Origin: DATBGO01 sp050011895
GTDB lineage: Bacteria > Actinomycetota > Actinomycetes > Streptosporangiales > Streptosporangiaceae
Direction of reading: 5' to 3'
Assembly (NCBI GenBank): GCA_050011895.1
Contig: JBEKIF010000192.1
Location: 1 to 28,312, forward strand
Length of the DNA: 28,312 nucleotides
Of the stretch, positions 23,236-28,312 are shown piece after piece (position 1 is the stretch's first letter; the number at the start of each line of letters is the position of its first letter). Position numbers and translations under genes: made by a program. Under the pieces are notes generated by a model. The model was given only the letters and a program-made list of their open reading frames with translations, had not been told where the DNA came from and ran no database searches.

Positions 23236-25470
23236 TCACCCATTTCGGGCGACCTCGGGGCCAGTGATCCGGTTGAGGAGCGGGAACGTCGAGGCGATGA
23301 TCGCGAGCGAAGCCGCAAGTCCGCCGACGACAGTGGCCCAGTACGCGATCCCCGGGATGCTAAACGCGATGCCGACCTGGGAGTGGAGGTAGAGGGCAGC
23401 CGACACGAGGCCGACCACGATCGACACTGTGGCGACGAGGACGAGTGGCAGCGCAGTCTCCAGCGCGACGACACGATGCAGGAGCGCGGTGGGGACACCG
23501 GTGAGCCTGAGCAAGCTGAACGGGCGCTTTCGCTCGCCCAACCCGGCGGCGATGTTCACGGCGAGACTGCAGGCGGCGATGATGAGGCTCGCCACGATGA
23601 TCACGGCGGTCATGTCCTGGATCATTGTGAGGAGGCGCGCGGTCGACGGTTCGAACGCTTCGACTGCGACAGGTGTTCCCTGGAAGGGAAAGGCCCGTTC
23701 GAGGGTGGTCCGTGCCCGCTCGAGCGATCTCGAGGACCCGTCGGTGGCGACGACGACTGCATCAACGGGAAGACGCGCGGCGCTCGCCGCCGACAGGTTC
23801 GCGGACGGCCAGACCGTCGACGACGCGTGCGAGTTGTGCCCGAGGAGGTTCGAAAGGAAGTAGCCGACGTTCGCCACCGACGCTCCCGGCGCGCACTTGC
23901 CGATCGCGGGCGTCCGCGCCAGCTGGTCGCACGCGACTACCCCGAACGAGTTCCTCAGCGGAGCTTGGGATGGGCTCAGGTGGACCACCGTCACACTGCG
24001 CACTCCGGGCGTCGTGCGGAGCTCCGCAAGCACCTGGCCTAGGACGAAAGGAACTTGCGCGGAAGCGGGGCAATCCGACGTCGAGAAGCTGCAGAACGGG
24101 TCGGCGAGGGTGTCTTTCCCTGCGCTGCCTCCTCCGGAGCTGCTGGCGGTGGCGACGGAGCTGAGCGCCCCGAACGCGGCGCTGGCAACGAAGAGGGCGA
24201 TCACGAGCCCACTGATGAACCGGAAGGCCGCCTTGGGATTGTCGAGGAGCCGGCGGCCGGCGATGAGCGTGGCGGGGCGACTGGCCCGGTTCGCCATGAG
24301 GCGAGAACCCGCGGTCGTGAACCACGGTCCAGCGAGAACCAGCCCCACGACAAGGAGCACGAAGCCCGCGAGCAGCTCGAGAAGCTGGCCGCCGATGGCG
24401 CCCGGCTTGCCGGCCGCGTCGAAGTATGCGAGCACAGCGATGCCGGCGAGTAGCGGGATGATCCGTACGATCCGCGGTGGGCGGGACGCCGCTCGCCGGT
24501 TCACGCCGAGCGGCGATATCTGGACTCTGCGAAGCGCGAGGCGCCCGGACACGACAGCGGCGACCGGGACGCCGATCACGGCGAGCACGATGTCGATCCA
24601 GTGCAGTGACAGGTCGCCTTCAGCGAGGGGCGCCCCGGTGAACGGCACATGGTAGAGCAGCGGTCGGAAGACGAAGAAGAGTGCGAAGCCGACTGCGACG
24701 CCCGCGACCGCCGCGACCACTGCCTCCACCGCGGAGATCACAGAAATCTGCTGTGGCGTGGCCCCGACGAGCCGCATCGCGGCGAAGCGCTCCTCGCGCC
24801 GCGCGGCCGACAGCCGGCTCGCGGTCGCGATCAAGATCAGCACTGGCAGCAGGAGCGCGACGGCTCCGCCGGCCAGAATGAACTGCAGAACGGGTCCGCT
24901 CCCGGTGGTGTTCTGGCAGGCGTAGCAGCTGGCCGGCGTGCGTTGGATGGCTCCGACCTCGACCGCACCAGGTGCCTGCGAGAGCTGGCGCGCGCTGTGG
25001 CCGATGACGATGATCAGCGAGTTCGGGGACGGCAGTGCCGCTGCGCCGATGGTCCCGATTTGGTGCCCCCGATACCGGTCACGAAGCTCGTTCGCCGGTT
25101 CGGACTTAAAGAGCGCCGTCAGCGCAGGCGAGGCGTCGTACTCACCCGGTCCCGGTAGGTGCGGAATCCCCGGCGGGACCGGAGCGTCCGGCCCGGCGGC
25201 GGCAACGTCGACACGGTCGATCGCCTGGTTGCCGAACTGGTCGGTGCTCGACAGCCACCACAGCCGGTCGGATGTCGAGGTCGGTCGTGACGCCTGCGCC
25301 GAGGTGTCGAGCCACGCACCACGGTCGGTCTGCGCGTGTAGCCCGTTGACTCCGGCCAGGGAGCCCAGCAGCAGGCCGACGCCGAGGGCGACGGCTGCCG
25401 CGGTGACGAGGACGCGCAGCGCGGCTTCACGTCCGCTTCCGAGCGTCAGGCGCAGGCCGAGCCGAATCAT
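23236..25470 (-). CDS. FtsX-like (MacB-type) ABC transporter permease
   Basis: This 744-residue integral membrane protein has the layout of duplicated FtsX permeases. An N-terminal helix (about 20-43, VLVTAAAVALGVGLLLGSLA) precedes a large extracytoplasmic domain. A bundle of helices follows, including FILAGGAVALLLPVLILIA, AVVAAVAGVAVGFALFFVF, LLELLAGFVLLVVGLVLA and FISGLVIALFVASAAFGA. After a second outer domain (with CSFSTSDC) come three C-terminal helices from AVIIVASLIIAACSLAVNIA to TVVGGLAASLAIIAS. About ten helices are visible. It pairs with the upstream ATPase, overlapping it by ATGA, and both follow a PadR regulator. Such systems export peptides, lipids or drugs, or transmit cell-envelope stress. 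The substrate is unknown. Confidence 0.92.
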   Translation of the reverse strand: MIRLGLRLTLGSGREAALRVLVTAAAVALGVGLLLGSLAGVNGLHAQTDRGAWLDTSAQASRPTSTSDRLWWLSSTDQFGNQAIDRVDVAAAGPDAPVPPGIPHLPGPGEYDASPALTALFKSEPANELRDRYRGHQIGTIGAAALPSPNSLIIVIGHSARQLSQAPGAVEVGAIQRTPASCYACQNTTGSGPVLQFILAGGAVALLLPVLILIATASRLSAARREERFAAMRLVGATPQQISVISAVEAVVAAVAGVAVGFALFFVFRPLLYHVPFTGAPLAEGDLSLHWIDIVLAVIGVPVAAVVSGRLALRRVQISPLGVNRRAASRPPRIVRIIPLLAGIAVLAYFDAAGKPGAIGGQLLELLAGFVLLVVGLVLAGPWFTTAGSRLMANRASRPATLIAGRRLLDNPKAAFRFISGLVIALFVASAAFGALSSVATASSSGGGSAGKDTLADPFCSFSTSDCPASAQVPFVLGQVLAELRTTPGVRSVTVVHLSPSQAPLRNSFGVVACDQLARTPAIGKCAPGASVANVGYFLSNLLGHNSHASSTVWPSANLSAASAARLPVDAVVVATDGSSRSLERARTTLERAFPFQGTPVAVEAFEPSTARLLTMIQDMTAVIIVASLIIAACSLAVNIAAGLGERKRPFSLLRLTGVPTALLHRVVALETALPLVLVATVSIVVGLVSAALYLHSQVGIAFSIPGIAYWATVVGGLAASLAIIASTFPLLNRITGPEVARNG

Positions 25471-26183
25471 CCGGCCACCGCCGCGGTGGTGGTCACTCGT
25501 CCGTCGCGCACGATGACCTCGCGGTCGGCGTAGGCGGCGACGCGGGGTTCGTGGGTGACGAGGACGACGGTGGTCCCTTCCTCGCGCGCCGCACCAGTCA
25601 TCAAGCCCATCACGAGCTCGCCGGTGAGCGAGTCGAGCGAGCCGGTTGGTTCGTCGGCGAACAGCACGTCCGGATGAGCGACGAGACCGCGCGCCAGCGC
25701 GACGCGCTGTGCCTGGCCGCCGGACATCTCGCCGGTTCGGTGGCGCTCCATACCCTGCAGGTCAAGCCGTTCGAACCAGCTCCGCGCTTCACGGAGGGCC
25801 TCGTCACGCCGCGTGCCACCAAGCAACAGCGGTAGCGCAACGTTCTCCTCGGCAGTCAGTTCCGGCACGAGCTGGCCGAACTGGAAGACGAAGCCGAAGC
25901 GATCACGGCGCAGCCGGGAACGCTCCGCCTCGCGCATCACATCGAGGCGCTGACCGTCGAAGTAGACCTCACCGGAGTCCGGGGCGAGGATGCCCGCGAG
26001 GCAGTGGAGCAGCGTCGACTTGCCCGAGCCGCTCGGGCCCATCACGGCGACGATCTCGCCACGCTTGACGGAGAGACTCGCGCCGCGAAGCGCGGGGGTC
26101 TCCCCGAAGAAGAGCACGAGGTCTCGCGCTTCGACGATCAGGCCTCCGACCTGGACCGCTGGGGAACCAGTCGGCCCGTTCAC
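25467..26183 (-). CDS. ABC transporter ATP-binding protein (MacB/LolD type)
   Basis: With GTG 26183 as start the protein has 238 residues, the usual length of MacB/LolD-type ATPases. The Walker A motif is MGPSGSGKST, the Q-loop region is FGFVFQFGQLVPELTAEENV, the signature is EMSGGQAQRVALARGL, Walker B is VLFADEPTGSLD and the switch histidine is in LVTHEPRVAAYAD. It energises the FtsX-like permease encoded next. GTG 26183 overlaps the padR stop (GTGA) and has GGAAG about 9 bases upstream. The frame is open further back to 26462, but that part lies inside padR and is low-complexity arginine/proline, so I reject it. Cytosolic, peripheral to the membrane. Confidence 0.93.
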   Translation of the reverse strand: MNGPTGSPAVQVGGLIVEARDLVLFFGETPALRGASLSVKRGEIVAVMGPSGSGKSTLLHCLAGILAPDSGEVYFDGQRLDVMREAERSRLRRDRFGFVFQFGQLVPELTAEENVALPLLLGGTRRDEALREARSWFERLDLQGMERHRTGEMSGGQAQRVALARGLVAHPDVLFADEPTGSLDSLTGELVMGLMTGAAREEGTTVVLVTHEPRVAAYADREVIVRDGRVTTTAAVAG

Positions 26184-26704
26184 GACGCCACTTCCGCTGC
26201 GAGCGGCGCGAGTCGAGCGGAGGTGATGTCGATCCAGCGCAGGTCGGCCTCCAGGTGGGAAAGGCCGTGGTCGGCGAGGAGGGCGTCCACGAGGTTCCCT
26301 CGTTGCTTGAGCTCGGTGAGCTCGCGCATCCTCTGGAGGTGCGTGGCCCGCTGCGCGTCGAGGTAGTCCTCCGCCGGGCGACCGAGCATGAGCGAGAGCA
26401 CGACCTTTACGAACAGGTCGGTCTGGAGGTGGGGCTCGGCCGGGATGGGCTCGGCCAGCCACCCCTCGACCTCGCTCTTCCCGGTCTCGGTGATGCTGTA
26501 GCGCTTGCGCTCCGGACCGGCACCGCGCTCAGCCTCCCCGGCGACGGCCTTTCCGTCTCTCGCGAGGCGAGCGAGGGTGGCGTACACCTGGCCGAAGGGA
26601 AGCGGCCGGCCGCGGCCGAAGTAGGCGTCGTAGTCGCGCTTTAGGTCGTAGCCGTGGCTCGGTTCGCGATCGAGGAGCCCGAGGAGGGTCATGGGTACGC
26701 TCAT
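26180..26704 (-). CDS. PadR-family transcriptional regulator
   Basis: With ATG 26704 (MSVPMTLLGLLDREPSHGYD) the product has 174 residues. The N-terminal winged helix contains the PadR hallmark LLDREPSHGYDLKRDYDAYF, then PFGQVYATLARLARDGKAVA and KRYSITETGKSEVEGWL. The C-terminal helical domain (Vir-type, about residues 90-170) forms the dimer. PadR proteins generally repress the transporter genes next to them and release DNA on binding a small molecule, so this one probably controls the overlapping ABC genes and itself. A second ATG at 26716 would add four residues. I prefer 26704 because the family usually begins MSVPM and a candidate operator covers the upstream codon. Neither start has a strong ribosome site. 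Confidence 0.9.
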   Translation of the reverse strand: MSVPMTLLGLLDREPSHGYDLKRDYDAYFGRGRPLPFGQVYATLARLARDGKAVAGEAERGAGPERKRYSITETGKSEVEGWLAEPIPAEPHLQTDLFVKVVLSLMLGRPAEDYLDAQRATHLQRMRELTELKQRGNLVDALLADHGLSHLEADLRWIDITSARLAPLAAEVAS

Positions 26705-26714
26705 ACCCGCGAGC

Positions 26715-26729
26715 ATACGCTGCGTGTAT
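26715..26729. promoter_or_regulatory. Candidate PadR operator, ATAC-N7-GTAT
   Basis: ATAC and GTAT arms separated by seven bases lie 11 bases upstream of the chosen padR start. PadR regulators bind inverted repeats with short arms and an A/T-rich outer pair (for example ATGT-N8-ACAT) in their own promoters. Here the arms lie in one of the few AT-containing stretches of the region, next to TAGATCTATTTA, which could hold a -10 box. This is a candidate based on position and symmetry only. Confidence 0.35.
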
Positions 26730-26779
26730 ACGTGCGGTAAATAGATCTACGCGCGTCCCATACCGCTGGGCCGACCGCG

Positions 26780-26843
26780 TAGCCTCCTCGTCCGAGGTGG
26801 CGAGATCGCTCTTGTCGTGGATCACGGAAACCAGGTACTGCAT
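26780..26843 (-). pseudogene. YCII-related protein, N-terminal fragment
   Basis: From ATG 26843 the frame reads MQYLVSVIHDKSDLATSDEE, which matches the start of actinobacterial YCII/DGPF-domain proteins (MKYLVSVIDDKS, ATPDE). After about 21 residues similarity disappears into the padR promoter region. Only the first strand of the ferredoxin-like fold remains. It lies downstream of the RibD-like relic on the same strand; these two families often adjoin in actinobacteria. Confidence 0.55.
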
Positions 26844-26933
26844 CTGAAGATCATCTTCTGTGGTCTTCCGTCCCGACGTGACTCTTGTCCATGCGGCTGG
26901 AACCGGTCGGTTGGGCTAGTGCGTTCACCTAGG

Positions 26934-27196
26934 TCACCGGGTCGGTGCATACTGCGGGCGCCCGTTTGGCCGGTAGACCTGGATCGTTACGCCCATCGTG
27001 TCGACGCGCGAGTCGACCAGGTCAAGCGCCATGTCCGGGCCGGCAGGTCTGGGTGATGAACGTCCTTGTCTCGTCGTCGCCCGCCCCAGGGCCCACCCGC
27101 CGCGTTCGAATCCGTTCCTGCGTTCCTCACCGTTGCGCCGCCGTTTCCCTGCATTACCCCATCGACGGTGACTTGCGTCACGGTTGTCAGCTTCAT
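26934..27196 (-). pseudogene. RibD C-terminal/dihydrofolate reductase-like protein, hollowed out
   Basis: ATG 27196 with GGAGG about 9 bases upstream begins MKLTTVTQVTVDGVMQGNGG, the standard start of the RibD-C/DHFR-like reductase family. After a frameshift the sequence reads RNGFERGGWALG. A further shift gives DDETRTFITQTCR. The C-terminal end follows almost at once in another frame: MALDLVDSRVDTMGVTIQVY and then RPNGRPQYAPTR-stop at 26934. Intact members have about 100 more residues between these two parts, including most of the NADPH fold. The gene thus keeps its start and end but has lost the middle. Its promoter region is shared with the divergent DUF998 gene. Confidence 0.75.
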
Positions 27197-27269
27197 GGTG
27201 GTGGTTCCCTCCTCCTTGGGGGCGCTCCTCGCGGGCGGCCTCTTACCCCTGCCACGAACACCTCCGCCC

Positions 27270-27341
27270 CGATCCGACACCGCCTCCCGGATGTCTTCCA
27301 AGGACTTTCTGGTACGCCGGTTGGAAGCGATCCGACACCGC
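27270..27341. repeat. 14-bp direct repeat in a divergent promoter region
   Basis: CGATCCGACACCGC occurs at 27270-27283 and again at 27328-27341, 58 bases apart centre to centre. Both copies lie in the gap between the RibD-like relic (minus) and the DUF998 gene (plus), so they could be regulator-binding sites. Spacing is near 5.5 helical turns. Chance duplication is possible. Confidence 0.4.
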
Positions 27342-27391
27342 GACGGTTCCGGGGCGACCGCTGCTGGAGCTGTGCCGCGGCTGCGGTTACG

Positions 27392-28054
27392 GTGGTGGTT
27401 GTGCGGGGTGTGCCGTGGTGGGGCCTGGTCTCGTCGGCCGCGGCCCCGGTGCTGATGGTCGCCGGGTGGACGGTTGCCGCCGGGCTGCAGCCCCGCTCCT
27501 TCGACCCCGTTGCCCAGCCAGTCAGCGTGCTGGCCGCGCCGGGTGCTGCCGACCGGTGGGTGATGACGCTGACGTTCCTGGTGGTTGGCGCCTGTGATGT
27601 CGTCACCGGGATTTCGCTGCGGCCCGCCAGAGCGCCGGGACGGCTGATCCTGATGGCGGCGGCCGCGGCGGGCATCCTGGTGGCGGCGAACCCGGAGCAT
27701 CCCGGGACCAGCTTCCCGCTGCCGCACATGATCTGGACAGCCGCCGGGTGCGCCGCGCTGGTGGCCTGGCCGGCCGGGGCCTGGCGGCGCGGGCCGTCGG
27801 TACCGTGGGGCCTGCGGCCGGCGGTATCCGCCAGCGCCGTGACGGTGCTGCTGGCCCTGCTGGCCTGGTTCGGCGCGGAGCTGATCACCGGGGGCGGGCA
27901 GGCCGGCCTGGCCGAGCGCGTCTTCGGCGCCGCGCAGGCGCTGTGGCCGCTGGCAGTGGTGGTGTCCTGCCGCCGTGCCGCCAGGGCGGGCCCCAGGCCC
28001 GGCCCTGTGCCCGGCCTGAACCGGTCAGGTGCACGCCCTGCCGTCGACGCATAA
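27392..28054 (+). CDS. DUF998-type six-helix membrane protein
   Basis: The product, about 220 residues, has six hydrophobic helices: SSAAAPVLMVAGWTVAAG, WVMTLTFLVVGACDVVTGIS, LILMAAAAAGILVAA, MIWTAAGCAALVAWPAGAW, AVSASAVTVLLALLAWFGAE and VFGAAQALWPLAVVVS. The loop FDPVAQPVSVLAAPGAADRW after helix 1 is the conserved part of DUF998 proteins (YDPxxQxxSxLxAPGxxxRW). The function of the family is unknown. The start is uncertain: GTG codons at 27392, 27395, 27401 and 27410 are in frame and none has a close ribosome site. The frame is open back to 26945, but that part overlaps the RibD-like relic and is not membrane-like. The tail is arginine/proline-rich. Confidence 0.75.
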   Translation: MVVVRGVPWWGLVSSAAAPVLMVAGWTVAAGLQPRSFDPVAQPVSVLAAPGAADRWVMTLTFLVVGACDVVTGISLRPARAPGRLILMAAAAAGILVAANPEHPGTSFPLPHMIWTAAGCAALVAWPAGAWRRGPSVPWGLRPAVSASAVTVLLALLAWFGAELITGGGQAGLAERVFGAAQALWPLAVVVSCRRAARAGPRPGPVPGLNRSGARPAVDA

Positions 28055-28312
28055 AGCCTTGCCGGAGGCGGTCAGGATCTGCCCGCTGGGCTCCCGGCTT
28101 GGCTCCCACAGATTCTCGGCAGCTCAGGCGGGGATATACGCTCGGAGCCCTCGGGGAGTTGAGCCGCAGGCCTTCGAGCGCTGCCGCCGAGCTGGCCCGG
28201 CCACTCCCTGAGGGGTGCGACGTAGGTGGGGCAGATCGCCAGAGGTTCCCTTTCGGTCCGCGGCCTCGGGTGCGCTGGTCATCGCGCCCTCGATGCCGAC
28301 GGCGGTCAGAGT
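28055..28312. other. Terminal stretch, no feature recognised
   Basis: These 258 bases after the DUF998 gene hold only short open frames. A minus-strand frame at the very end (reading LTAVGIEGAMTSAPEAADRK) could belong to a gene entering from outside the window, but there is too little to identify. Confidence 0.25.

Noticed and set aside
26184..26462. 93-residue N-terminal extension of the ABC ATPase
   Set aside because: It lies inside padR and is Arg/Pro-rich. GTG 26183 overlaps the padR stop and gives a standard-length ATPase.
27098..27116. CGTTCGAATCCG resembling a tRNA T-arm
   Set aside because: No acceptor, D or anticodon arms can be built around it. The bases belong to the minus-strand RNGFERGG segment of the RibD-like relic.
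26945..27391. 149-residue extension of the DUF998 protein
   Set aside because: Overlaps the RibD-like relic on the other strand, is not membrane-like and looks random in composition.
1..28312. CRISPR arrays, complete insertion sequences, integrases or phage genes
   Set aside because: No regularly spaced repeats, transposase motifs or attachment-site pairs were seen on either strand, despite the number of broken genes.

Overview
The window is high-GC DNA with strongly GC-biased third codon positions, many 1-4 base gene overlaps (ATGA, GTGA) and several GTG starts. This points to an actinomycete (Actinomycetota), probably a free-living soil-type organism. The genus cannot be fixed from the sequence. 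No rRNA, tRNA, CRISPR array, complete insertion sequence or phage gene was seen.

Layout. (1) 1-1585: a conserved hypothetical protein, an SDR N-terminal relic, a strong hairpin and a two-CBS-domain protein. (2) About 1740-4003: a broken SCP-2-type thiolase overlapping by 4 bases an intact acyl-CoA ligase. (3) 14085 down to 4293 (minus strand): the most interesting block, an ATP-dependent ketone carboxylase operon. In transcription order it holds a HyuA-like subunit (642 aa), a small zinc-ribbon gamma subunit (139 aa), a second HyuA-like subunit (708 aa), a HyuB-like subunit (767 aa) and an orphan 268 aa protein. A short gene relic and a broken acetoacetyl-CoA synthetase follow. The composition matches five-subunit acetophenone carboxylase (ApcA-E) better than three-subunit acetone carboxylase (AcxABC), but the broken ligase next door implies that acetoacetate was the product. 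(4) 14120-16125: decayed DNA with fragments of an alpha/beta hydrolase, a SixA-like phosphatase and a beta-lactamase, plus one cysteine-motif protein. (5) 16223-22113: an intact aceE-aceF-lpdA pyruvate dehydrogenase operon of proteobacterial architecture, with lipoyl domains on both E2 and E3. (6) 22313-22858: a thioredoxin-like protein. (7) 26704 down to 23236: a PadR regulator, ABC ATPase and FtsX-type permease operon. (8) 26780-27196: YCII-like and RibD/DHFR-like relics. (9) 27392-28054: a six-helix DUF998-type membrane protein.

How the parts fit. The carboxylase block would take acetone or a related ketone plus bicarbonate and ATP to a beta-keto acid, which AacS would activate and a thiolase would cleave to acetyl-CoA. 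The five carboxylase reading frames are open, yet AacS, the local thiolase and the gene between them are all damaged. Several broken genes (thiolase, AacS, RibD-like and possibly the gene after the 268 aa protein) keep both their N- and C-terminal ends and have lost their centre. This repeated 'hollowed-out' pattern is a second unusual feature of the window.
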